Assembly: GCA_965153355.1 (NCBI GenBank)
Contig: OZ231126.1
Coordinates: 65,720,001 to 65,784,000, forward strand
Source: Flaccisagitta enflata
Lineage: Eukaryota; Chaetognatha; Sagittoidea; Aphragmophora
Length of the DNA: 64,000 bases
Direction: 5' to 3'
Shown: piece by piece, positions 45,167 through 55,768 of the stretch
Position numbering within the stretch: the first letter of the stretch is position 1
How the letters are laid out: each line of letters opens with the position of its first letter
Position numbers and translations under genes: made by a program
Notes under the pieces: model-generated
Seen by the model: only the letters and a program-made list of their open reading frames with translations
What the model was told of the DNA's origin: nothing
Databases searched by the model: none

Positions 45167-48100
45167 TCAAATTGGTTTACAAACAGAAATCAATGCATGA
45201 TCAGAGTAATAACAATGACTCAAGCGTACTTGTGGTTCGAAAGAAACATTTTTGCATAAGACATGATCCATAAGTCCGCCTTGCAGATGAGTTGGAGTTG
45301 TAACAATTTGAGAGAATCCATTTGAGAGAATCGTTCTGATGACGAAATCCTTTGGTTCGACAGAAAAATCAATGTTAAAGTCACCAACGATGTAACAGGC
45401 TTTTGTTCCTCTTGCGAGACACCCAAGATCTTTGAGTAACTCCGATTTGTTGGCATTTTTCGATCGATAAACGTTAATGACGTCAAATTCATCACAAGCT
45501 ACCTTCACCATTTGATACAGTTCTTTATTGAAGATTCCAGCAACAACAAATCCCGTTCTGAAATAGACAGCGACGCCTTTTCCATGACCTTGGCTGACCA
45601 ACTGCAAGTTATAACCTTGCAGTGGAAAATTGTCGTTAGTATGTCCTCCATCGCACCACGTCTCTTGCAGTGCGATGACACTTGATCAAATTTTTGCATT
45701 ATTTTCAATGTCTTGGTGATGTTTCATCAGTGATCTTAAATTCATGGAAGAAATGAGGACTTCTTGTCGATTTGAAATATCATTCTCTGCTAGTTCTTGG
45801 AGTCTCTGGAGTTCTTCCATGGCCGTATTTGAAGGATAAATTTAGTCCCTCGGAAATTCATTGAGGATGAAGAGTTGGTCAAGTTTCTGTACTCTGCTCA
45901 AAATGACGTAGCCTTGAGCAGCTTCCCTTACAGATTTCAAGTCGGCGATCAATTGCTTTGGAGCTTTGATTGTCGAGCCTTGAATCTTGTGGGCGGTGCT
46001 GGCAAATGCCACCTTCAGAGGAGACTGCGTTGCCAGCATGAAATCATTTTGTGAAGTCGGATTTTTGGACAAGTGGAATCGGCATTCAATTTTTGCGATG
46101 GGCGTCACGGGGATGTTGGGAAATTTCTGTTGAAGAGATCTAGAATTTTGTTTTCTTTTTTGTTGGCCGACTTTCACATTTTCAAATTGGACCAATATAG
46201 ATTTCACGGTTTTGTTGCTTGATGTTTTGAATCCAATAACTTCGCCAAGAGTGCCATTTGCTAAGGAATCTAAAGTGTCGACGTTGTAGGTCAACATGAC
46301 CCTCTCTCCAATTTTCAAGTCCAACTTATATTGAAGTGGCGTGTTGAAGATACAACCATCTGCTTTCAATTTTGGAGCTTTAGGGGTTCCGTCTCGATTC
46401 TGCAGCTTCTTGCCAGATCTGCTGACTGAAGCGACAAAGGAGTGAAGTTGTCCTTGCATGGCATTGAGTCGTTGGTTATTTATTTTGTTGACTCCATTGT
46501 TTGTGCAGTTAACATAAAGAGCATCAATGGGTAAGGCTGGATCTTTTTCACTGATGACTCGGCCTTCGAGAGTGCGACAATCTTCCTCAGTGTGGTCCCC
46601 TGTCCGCATCCGGTTCAGAATATCAGCGTAGACTCTGTCCTCGCCTTGACAGTGGTTATGAGTCAAGAAGACAATTTGGAATTTGTGCCACAATGGATCA
46701 ATCATATACGGTAAATGGTAATCCGCGCACAATGGTTGTTGGAAAATGTATCGGCCCATCACCGGCTTCAATTGCTGAATGTCTCCACATAGAAAAATGG
46801 CACAGCCACCAAATGGATCCTCCATATTTTGCTTTAATTCTCGGAGACGCAGATCAAGTTGATATAACATATCCGCTTTCATCATGCTTTATTCGTCAAC
46901 GATCACCATTCTTAGGTTTTTCAAGGCTTCTCTTTTCTTGTCTCTCGTTTTGTCTGCAAGAGACAAGAACTCGTTTCCAAAACCAAAATTAAATGCGCTG
47001 TGGAGTGTCATCCCATCCACGTTTGAAGCCGCACAACCAGTAAACGCTGTAATTAAAACATATGGTTTATCTGGATCATCTCCCGCTTGGCGCAATTGTT
47101 TTTCAAACCATTGAAAAATCACTCTGATGACGCACCAGCACCTCCTTGAACAATAATGAGAGGTGGTTTCACCTGTGTAGGTTTTTTCCTACTTACTTGG
47201 ATTTCGAAAGCATACTTGAGACAAATGTTTAATACAGACTGTTGGTCTGGATCCAGTTTGCGGGTTAGATCCACCAAATCCTTTTCAGTTTCAAGGATTA
47301 CAGTTTTGAAGAGACCCGTATTTGCTTCATTTTCTTGTTGCGGTAGATTGTCTGGGTTGATATGAGAGTAATCAGGATGATCTTCAACACCCTCTCCTTC
47401 GCATTCGTCTTTGTCTTGTTCATTTTGTGGATCCATTTCATCGCCTATAGTGTTAATTAGCTCTTGAGCTCTTTCTAGTCCCTCTTCCACTGACTCGAGA
47501 AATGGCATGATCTTGCTTTCTACTCCACCAATGTTTGCGTTGGAAAATGTGACTTGGCAGACTTCCATATCCTCTCTTTCTCTTTCCAAATATGAGTTCC
47601 TGCAGTTGCAATGAGGATGGTATAACTGCAGCTCAGAGAAGAGGTATTTGTGAGGATTTTTTTCACGATTGAATTTGCAGTAACGTAGTACTTGAAGGGA
47701 TCTGCACCTCATGTACGGGTGTTCTCCTGGTTTCACATCTGTAATTTCAATGAATTTTGGCAACTCCAGAACTTCGTCCAAGTCATCATATTCTCTAGTG
47801 ATGATATGATTGTTGTAGATTGGCGATCCATTCTTGTCAAAAGTCTTCGCTACTTTTTTGGGTGAGAAATCAAAGTCTTCATCAATTTTTCCAACTGACT
47901 GGTAACGTTTGACAAATTGCGCGTAACTTAAGTCCTTGATGTGTGGTTGTTTGAAGCAATTCCGTCTCAGGTACTTTTCGTATATAGACGGTTTCTCCTG
48001 GTACTTTCCTGTTCGACCTTCCACCTCAATAATCTTGTCACATTTGTGAACTTCTTTTTCATCCACTTTTTCTAAGTAGCAACTTTGATTGAAACCGGTT

Positions 48101-51100
48101 GCGGCAAAAATGGTGGTAATACTTGATTCCTTCATGTGCATACTTGGCAAGATCCGATAATAGGCTTCGCTCTCGCCCATTTGTCTGTGGGTGAGAAAAA
48201 CGAACACCATTTTCTTTAATTGCGTTTTGAGATCTTCATGCATGAATTCCTTCAAAGCTTCTTGCAACATCTTCATGGCGCTGCTGTCGTCTTTACAATA
48301 ATAGTCGCTTATGTAGGTAATCACAGCGAAATAGTCTAGACATAGTTGGAAATCCATGTTTCCATTCCACGCTTGAATCCACTCTGGATTGTAGGTGTTA
48401 ACCATGATTTCATCGACGTCTCATTTGTAGTGGATAGAGTATCCTCTCTTGTTTACTGATAAGGCAGCTTTGTATCTCTAAAACATGGGTAAAGCATCTG
48501 GTGTCAGATTGGTGATATCAATGAGAGAAAGCATTTTTTCAACTCTTGTCTTGATGATCGAAGTTAGTTCCTCCTCTCTGTTATCAAGTTGGCTTTCTTT
48601 CTTTTCCAATTCTTGAATCTGGACGCAACCATCATCTCCCACGACATCTTGCAGAAATTCTTGTAGGCTCACCGGGACATTGGTACTCTTTTTGTGACTA
48701 TTCTCAGCAATGAGAGCTTGTAATTGCCACTTCAGTTGACGTTCTTGGCAAATATCTTGAATCTTCTCTTGATTGTGGAGGCATACTGACATCATCTTGG
48801 TTTCGTCTTCAAGAACATCTTTCACAGCTTCGAGAAAAATGGCGTGCTTCAACATCTTTTCCTTTCTTTCCTTCTCATCTGGATAAATGATGTGGGATGG
48901 CGCGCTTATTGTTGTTTGATGAATTGGAAAGCGAGGAAAATTGAAGCGACAGGTTGTGCCATATTTCTGACAGGCTTTCTTTGTGTGATGGTGAATGTTG
49001 ACCTACTTGACAATTTCCTTGGTCGCTGGATTTTTCAGACTGACCGATACAAAGAGGTCGGCAAAAGAAACTAAAGATTTTGTGTGTGTTGAAGTTAACA
49101 TGTCACCTGCCTTGATGAGGTTGAGACCTTCCACAATGTTTCGAATATCCTGATTTGGAAGGGCGGAGAATCGCAACCAATCCATCCACAGAGTCCCGTG
49201 AGCATGAGGGGCACCACGGAACTGAAACTCAATTCTGTAGTTGAACTGGTCCACTGTCAGTGGAGATACGCGACTCAGCACAATGTGCTTTATGAACATC
49301 TTCAATCTGTGCTGGAAGTTCAAAGTTGCATTGAGTAGGTTGTTGCGGATGAACTCATGCTTGGATGGATAGGCCTTTCGGCAGGCCTGTATATTCTTGA
49401 GTTTTCCCCCCCCCCGGTGGGGGGGGAAAAAAATCAAAGGATCTGGAGATGGGGAAGGAAATGAAAGGGAGAAAAAAGAGAAAAAAAGGAAATTTGGGGA
49501 AAATATAACTTTTTACAGTACCAAATCATAAAACTCAATTAGTAAAACACAATTTAACACTATTTAAACCTTATCTACATAGTCTTATTGCTATATGGGG
49601 AAGAAAATCATGGATATAAAAACGCGACGCGACGCGTCGCAGGGAAGAAAATCAAAGGCAAGGGGGGGAAAAAAATCAAAAGTGACTCAAGAATATACAC
49701 CCCTGCCTTTAGGAAGTCTTCCAATGGTTCACCATCGACGTAGTACTTTTCCTCTCCGTTGATACTCTCAAATGCAACTTTATGGCCTTCTAAAAGCGAC
49801 GTGAAGTTTTCTGGCCAACGAACGTCGGCGCAGGAGAGAGTGAAGAAGAAAGTGAACGGACCGAGATTCTCCAATTTAGCGAAAAGTTCTCCACAAGCTT
49901 GTTTCCAGTATCTCGGCGTATTCTTAATATTATCGAGGACCATGTAAGGATCTTCCAGCGTGTAAATGCTGGAGCCATCTGGCCTGACCCTTTCTAGTCC
50001 TCTTTGAAATGATAGATTGATGTTGCGTGTCATTTGCTTCATCTCTGTGTGAGCTGCTGCCATGAAAACGTATGGAGGGCAGTTTCCACAACGGTCGTCT
50101 ATATTGAGAATTCTCTGCACCTAGTAGTATTGATCTGACAAAGAGACCTCTTTTCTCATCCTTGCCATTTTTTCCGTCAGGGAAGAAGCAAGGAAACGAC
50201 TTTACTTCAAGGTCTTCATGAAGAATACTTTGAGGTATCTTTCCTTCTCCTGGAGCAACCTTCACAGGCTCCTCTGCGTTTTCCTCGACATTTTCCTCAA
50301 CAAAGATTTGGGGAAGGTTGTTACCGAAGCATGTCGAGCGATTGTAATTGAACTGACTTTTGCCAACAGGATCACATGTCTTGTATTGCTTTTTCTCATC
50401 TTCTGCATCTAATTCTTGCTCTGACTTTTTTGAGTCTTGCACTTCACCTAGAGGAATACGCTGAGAATTGATTTCTGAAGATGAGTCGTCAATGATTGGG
50501 CAAACTGTTGGTTGGGTAGTTGAAATGTCACAGTTGGGAGAGTTTGACAACGTTTCATCATCTGGAAACAGAATCTTGAAGCCTTCAGGATCAGTCTCCA
50601 TACAATGTTCCTTAAATTCAACATCTTCCACAATGCCTTTGTAGTGGGGATTTTCCATTTCAATGAAAGTGTGCAACGCTTGCATGACATTTCTTATGTT
50701 GATGAGCTGTTGATTGTGTATTCCGGGGAAGTTGAGCCTCCTTTTCAGCTGAACCACTGCCAATCTTGCATCTGTTGGGGTTCTTGGTAGCATCGTAAGA
50801 GTTTCCATAACATCGGAAGGCTCTATGGGCACACTTACAGTCTGGTCTTTCATTGCATTCATGCGAGTTTTTGGTAAGAGAACAATCTTTTGGAATATAA
50901 GGTTGCGTGCAACGAGTTGCTGCTCAAGCTCACTGAGTTTGAGTTCTGGATGATGTTCAATGTTGACAAATTCAAGCTTGTTTCTGTTGCTCATTGGTGC
51001 CATTTTATTGTTATCCAGATACTTTTTGCAGTTGTGGCAGATATAATCACCTTTGAGGAGGTGTGGCTCCTCAGATGTCAAGCATGGAACATAGAAATTT

Positions 51101-51258
51101 CTTTCAAGAATAGGTCCAATGAACTTAGAAATAGCGCCTGGACACTGCTTTTCTTGCTGTTCTCGCCAATTTTCTTGGAGTTCAATGACTTGATTCTCAT
51201 GAAGTCTGCGATGACAGCAAATGCAAAAGTAAATTCTGCCATTCCTAATGGATGCCAA
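45167..51258 (-). pseudogene. Helentron ORF2: Rep, PIF1-like helicase, endonuclease
   Basis: The start is ATG at 51258 (MASIRNGRIYFC). Domains in order: a DUF6570-like cysteine region (CHNCKKYL, about 51080-50770); Rep with PFTFFFTLSCADVRWPE, the HUH motif RGAPHAHGTLW (histidines near 49206) and the tyrosine pair YISDY (about 48315 and 48303); a PIF1-type helicase with GDIQQLKPV, a NGTLGEV-containing motif, STAHKIQGST and YVILSRVQKLDQLF; and an EEP-type endonuclease with MNLRSL, ALQETW, VGDFNIDF and YSDH. By family knowledge Rep nicks and joins single-stranded DNA and the helicase unwinds it. Lesions: a frameshift near 50145-50160, TAG at 50121-50123, a MITE at 49382-49705, stops at 49001-49003, 48478-48480 and 48421-48423, loss of the Walker A GKS with frameshift near 47122, a stop just after Walker B VIVDE (about 46886), TAA at 45842-45844 between helicase and endonuclease, and a TGA shortly after. 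Helicase and endonuclease share one frame, which supports an original fusion. Confidence 0.88.
49382..49705. mobile_element. hAT-like MITE inside Helentron Rep
   Basis: Ends CAGGCCTGTATATTCTTGAG and, complemented, CAGGGGTGTATATTCTTGAG. Flanking 8-base copies CCTTTCGG (49374-49381) and CCTTTAGG (49706-49713) differ at one position. Same family as 9412-9714. The Rep frame on the two sides is the same once these 332 bases are discounted, so the coding frame was open here when it inserted. Confidence 0.9.
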
Positions 51259-51384
51259 AAATATTTGTCTGCGCTTGTATGCAGAATCAACAATGCTGAG
51301 GCGATAAGCTTGTTTTCTTGTTTTTTCCCTCAGCTTGTGGTTGATTGGGTCAGCTTCCTTAGCTCTCTCTTGCCTATTTCTCTA

Positions 51385-51880
51385 CTTGTCTGCTCGCTTT
51401 GAATTGTAAGAATCAATATCTTCCGCCTTTGCTTTTTTTCGAGTATTCCGCTGTCCTTCCGCTTGCTTTGAATGATACTCATTAATATCTTTCTCCATTG
51501 CTTTTTTTCGAGTATTCCGCTGTCCTTCCGCTTGCTTTGAATGATACTCATTAATATCTTTCTCCATTGCTTTTTGTCGAGTATTTCGCTGTTCTTCCGC
51601 TCGCTTTGAATGATGAGCATCAATATCTTTCTCCATTGCTTTTTTTAAAGTATTCCGCTGTCCTTCCGCTAGCTTTGAATGATACTCATCAATATCTCTC
51701 TCCATTGCTTTTCCTCGAGTAGCTCGCTGTTGCTCTGCTTGTTTCAAATGATGAGCATCAATATCCTTGTTCATTGAATTCTTACGAGTAGTTTGCTTTT
51801 CCTTTGCTCGCTTGTTGTCATATGCCTCTTTATCTTGGTTCATTGAATTCTTACGAGTAGTCTGCACTTCCTTTGCTCGC
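51385..51880 (-). repeat. 69-base coding repeats
   Basis: Tandem 69-base units encode the 23-residue basic repeats. Neighbouring units near 51410-51560 are almost identical while those farther upstream differ, as expected from recent unequal exchange. The 23-residue period recalls the STPR DNA-binding repeats of FMBP-1-like proteins, but this is only a resemblance. Confidence 0.8.
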
Positions 51881-52860
51881 TTGTTGTCATATGCTTCTTT
51901 ATCTGTCTGAATTTGTTGTTGGCGATATTTCTTGACTCTTTCCTGAGTTTTTCTCTTCTTTTCAGCATCCAACTCTTGCTTAAATTTTTCCATGTCATAG
52001 TGTCCATGTTTTTGGCAAGACTCATTCTTTTTCAGATGAGTGAATAAGCGCGCAGAATTGGCAGATGGGTTTCCACACCCTTTGCATACTTCCCTGGATT
52101 GATTTTTATCTTCATCCTGACTTGTTGTTGTACTGATTGAACTACTTGACATTGCTCGTTTTATTCCTTGGTTTTGTGTCTCAGGACTGGAAAGATGGAT
52201 ATTTTCCATTGAGCGAGTCTGAAGTTCAGGAAGCTTCTTTCCCAATTTTATCACATCTGAGTACGTCAGTCCCTCACTATTATTTGATGACATTGTAAAT
52301 TCTGATGGATTTTGAGTCTCACTTGAAGACTTCTTGAGCAGAAGACAATAGTTTTGCTCGGATTCATTATCAATGGGTCTTCTTTGAGATGAGTGTCTTG
52401 CATCTTCACAAAGATACCAAGATGAACCTTCCTTCAAATAAGCACGATTGTGGCCAGCTTCTGCTGTGCCTTGATGAGTGATGGTTCCTATCACCTCATA
52501 TTGTGTTTTGTCAACAACAACTGTGTTTGGCATATGAACAGGTATTGAATTTTTAACTGTTTTTCCGTTGTTGTAGTTCATTCGAAGCATTTGTACTATG
52601 ATGTATTCAGGAAATGTTGAAATGCGAAGTTTTTCAAAATATGGTAGCTTGGTCGTGCATGATGGACAAGTTCTTTCTTCTCTTTGTGCCTGAATTTGGA
52701 AGCGTTTGTTCAGCAGAGTTTGTAGAGTTAGAGCAGGGGATGTCTTTAGCCATGATTTAGGAAGTGCCAATCTGAGTAGAGTGTCAGATCCAGGAACAGT
52801 ATTGGGAAGAGAACCACAAACAGGGCATGATGAAGCTTGACCATTAACTTGAAATCTGTA

Positions 52861-53299
52861 CAGTACGATGGGAGCAATAAGAGCAGTAGAAAGAGGGCCC
52901 TCTATATTCTCACTGTTTAAAGGAAGAACCTAAAGCTTTGGTTATTCTGAAAGCTGATGGTCCAAGGTATTGAGTGAACACAAAATTCCAAACCGAGTGA
53001 TTCATAAGAAAAGCGCCAATTGATAACTTTAAATTGCATGTGGCGCGATAGCTCTGTTGATAGAGTGATGATCTTGAGAAAGTTATCTTCTCTCTCTTCA
53101 GTGTCACAGGTTCAAATCCCGAGTGGTGCTGCACTTTTTTTCTTTTTGGTCAACAGTTAGAGCTAGAGGAATAAAACTATATTCACTCAAAGATCTTGCT
53201 CATCAGCTGTCAGAAAAACCATAATTGAAGCTACTTCATTAAAATAGTGAAGCAGGAAATGACCCTCCATCTGAGGTTCTCATTGCTCCTATGGTACTG
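52861..53299. mobile_element. mariner-like MITE inside Helentron protease
   Basis: Ends CAGTACGATGGGAGCAAT and, complemented, CAGTACCATAGGAGCAAT, with TA at 52859-52860 and 53300-53301. The arms remain alike inward (AGCTTTCAGAATAACC vs AGCTGTCAGAAAAACC on opposite strands). Same terminus as the element at 6635-7228. Insert plus duplication is 441 bases, a multiple of three. Confidence 0.88.
53041..53141 (+). pseudogene. tRNA-like sequence with T-run terminator
   Basis: GCGCGATAGCTCTGTTGATA resembles a tRNA start and A box, CAGGTTCAAATCCC a B box, and TTTTTTT (53135-53141) a Pol III terminator. The stems pair poorly and an intron-like stretch lies after the anticodon region, so a tRNA relic or SINE head inside the MITE is more likely than a working tRNA. 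Confidence 0.35.
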
Positions 53300-53945
53300 T
53301 ACTCAAAGCTTGTTTGGATACAGAACATATCATTGGGACAGAAGTTGAGCAGGTATCCGAGTAGTTCAATTGTGTCAAGTTGATGGCCAGAATTCAATTC
53401 AGGCCTTGCTGCTGCCTGAGCCAGTTCTTTTCTTAAATTCCATGCACTTTTAGGGATATCAGATCCACAACTTGTTAAGATGTTATAGAGAGTTTCAAGA
53501 AGTGGAGATGAATTTCTCTGAAGATGTAATTCCACAAGAAATTCTGGAGTGTGACGCAGTAATTGAAGAACGCTGTTGAGAGAACACATGTTGCGATCCT
53601 CCCCACCATTTTTCAGTAAGAGAGATGGAAAAACTTGGAGTGACATTTTGACGTTGTTAGAGCCAAAATCATACAAGCTTCTAAGGCACAAATAAAGAAT
53701 TAGAAATAAAGCTGGTGTGTATTAGGTTTAAGATTTTGTAGTTTTTTTGTTGAAATGTTAAGAGATCGAATTTCTAGAATGAGAAAATCTCACAGTGCAA
53801 CCTCCTTAAATACTTAGATGGGAGGTTGCGCAATAATTACATCACAGTGGAAATTAGGACCTTAAGATTTTCACTGGAGTCAGTTAGGATTAGGATTGCG
53901 CAATATTTCTCAGCCAGTCGAAATCGAATTCCGGAGGAGAAAGTG

Positions 53946-53948
<3 letters not shown>

Positions 53949-54025
<77 letters not shown>

Positions 54026-54051
54026 GAGAGAGAGATAGAGAGAGAGAGAGA
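53949..54051. repeat. (AG)n microsatellite
   Basis: About 50 AG units, with GATAGAG interruptions at the right, in the 5' non-coding part of the Helentron. Confidence 0.97.
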
Positions 54052-54489
54052 CGGACAAAGAGACAGATAGACGAGGAGATAGAATGGCGTGATCTATATA
54101 CACTGGCGACGAAGTCAATAAGATGGAGGTGCGCGAAATCATAAGTATGTAGGTATAAGTGATGACATATAGATGTACATATATGAAAATACAAGAAATA
54201 CCAACATCTGACATAGAGATGTGAGATATTTGATGCATATTATGAAATAAAGATGTAAAGATAAGATGAAATGAAGAGAAAACCTTTAAAAACACTTTCA
54301 GAAAATTTCGCGTTACCAACCGACATACATACCTACATACATACCAAGGGACACACCCTCTTATAGAGATGCAAGGACGCATCTAAAAAGGATAGTAAAT
54401 TTGGTTGGTTGGTCCAAAATTGTCATGGCTTTTTTGTGTGCTACGCCCATGATAGTGACTTGGAAGCCATAGGTATGGCATGGTGAATA

Positions 54490-55766
54490 GGGTGGTCACG
54501 AAATAGGGTCAAATTTCATAAAATGATATACTTTAGTTTTTTGCATAAATGAACTAAAAAAGAAGGTTTTCCCACAAGTAGAGGTCTGAATTTGAAGATT
54601 AAACCATGGCGGCAAAACTATAGGCTTCCTATGGCAATAAAAAATCCCCATAGCGACCCTATAGTTTTGCCAACAAGGTTTCTTGTTTGATTTCAAACCC
54701 CAGCTTGTGAGAAATCCTTTTATTGGACATTTGTGCAAAGGGCTCAAGTACAGGGTCTTCAATCTCGACTGGGAAAAAGTGTTAAGCTTTTGCTCTCAGC
54801 TGCTTCTTCTCACTAGTCTGGAATTTATTTTCTTTTATAGTACTATGTTTGACGTTTTTCATGTCAAAATTTCACTGGTCTGTATCAAATATTTTGTCCA
54901 CAACATTAATTTGAAGTAAAATAAGTATTTGTGGCTATAACCATGGCAAAAAAAAAAGTAGACAACTTATTTAGCTTATTTCTGCTGATCTGATAATATA
55001 AATTATAAAAATCCATGGCCGTTTGAAAGATCTTCAAAAGATCTTTCAAATGCGACGTTGCTGGTAGTTCTAGCTTTATTCGTTTAGAAATGGCACAAGA
55101 ATGAATGAAAACATTGCCATATCTAATTTTGCAATTCAACTGTATTCAGAAGGTTTTGATAAGAAGTAGTTCACTTTGACGAGCTCTAACTTTTAAACGG
55201 TTTGAGTTACAGATCTGGGATTGGTCTTGAATGAAAGAAAATTCAAAAATCTTTAAAAATACCTTGAAAAAAATGTTCTCAAAGATTTTTTTTCACTGTT
55301 TTTTTATGAACTAAGAAAAAGGAGCAGCTTTTTCATCGTGGCTTTTTGAGTCTTGACCATCTACTCTTTATCCTTCTGTCATTTCTAAACGAATAAAGCT
55401 ACAACATCCAGCATGGTCCCATTTTGAAGATCTTTTGAAGAGCTTTAAAACGGTTATGGATTTTGCTATGATTTTCTCATTGGATGAATGTGAAACATTG
55501 AAAAAGAATTTGTCCCCTTTTTTTTTTTTTGCCATAGTTATCTGAAAATGCTTGTTTTTCTTTAAATTGATATTGTGGTCAAAGCATTTAACACAGATTA
55601 ATGAAGTTTTGACACAAAAAACGTCAAACATAGTACTATAAAAGAAAACAAATTCCAGACTAGTGAGAAGAAGCAGCTGAGAGCAAAAGCTTAACACTTT
55701 TTCCCAGTCGAGATTGAAGACCCTGTATATCAATATATGAAATTTGACCCAATTCGGGACCACCCT
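54490..55766. mobile_element. TA-flanked element with GGGTGGTC ends
   Basis: Ends GGGTGGTCACGAAATAGGGT and, complemented, GGGTGGTCCCGAATTGGGTC, both followed by CAAATTTCATA, with TA at 54488-54489 and 55767-55768. It lies about 100 bases from the Helentron 5' end and hosts a second TA-flanked element. Confidence 0.82.
54751..55725. mobile_element. nested TA-flanked MITE with CAGGGTCTTC ends
   Basis: CAGGGTCTTCAATCTCGACT and its complement, with TA at 54749-54750 and 55726-55727. The arms run for at least 150 bases (CAGCTGCTTCTTCTCACTAG, TAGTACTATGTTTGACGTTT). The 975-base interior has no transposase. Confidence 0.85.
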
Positions 55767-55768
55767 AA

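Larger units (their letters stand above)
51382..53646 (-). pseudogene. Helentron ORF1: ubiquitin-specific protease, C2HC finger, basic 23-residue repeats
   Basis: The probable start is ATG at 53646 (MSLQVFPSLLLK). The N-terminal part is a USP (peptidase C19) fold: Cys box GGEDRNMCSLNSVLQLL with Cys at residue 21, two CxxC pairs (CPVC, about 52830; CPSC, about 52660) of the USP finger, core strand EYIIVQMLRMNY, and His box GTAEAGHNRAY with His near 52451, then WYLCED. Next come a C2HC-like finger (CKGCG..HLKKNESC, about 52090-52015) and a Lys/Arg-rich region with about seven to nine repeats of 23 residues such as EYHSKQAEGQRNTRKKAMEK, ending at 51382. Catalytic Cys, His and Asp are all present. 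The only clear break is the MITE at 52861-53299; the frame on both sides is the same. Its role in transposition is unknown. Cysteine proteases of other families (OTU, ULP) are known in some Helitron-like elements. Confidence 0.85.
43953..54385 (-). mobile_element. near full-length Helentron/HLE2 element
   Basis: Read on the - strand it starts at about 54385 with AGATGCGTCCTTGCATCT, CTCTATAAGAGGG and GGTAACGC. It ends at about 43953 with the complementary word GGACGCATCT (43976-43985 on +), GGACATCTCTTGGCC and CTTGTT. Between are two coding blocks in the same orientation: ORF1 (protease plus finger plus repeats) and ORF2 (Rep-helicase-endonuclease). A C-terminal endonuclease domain is the hallmark of Helentrons among Helitron-like elements. 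The coding blocks are broken by stops, frameshifts and inserted MITEs, so this copy is inactive, but its ends match short copies such as 19493-19759. Confidence 0.85.

Noticed and set aside
45167-45607. Separate non-LTR retrotransposon endonuclease
   Set aside because: No reverse transcriptase follows. It lies in the same frame as the helicase and inside the Helentron ends, so it is the Helentron endonuclease domain.
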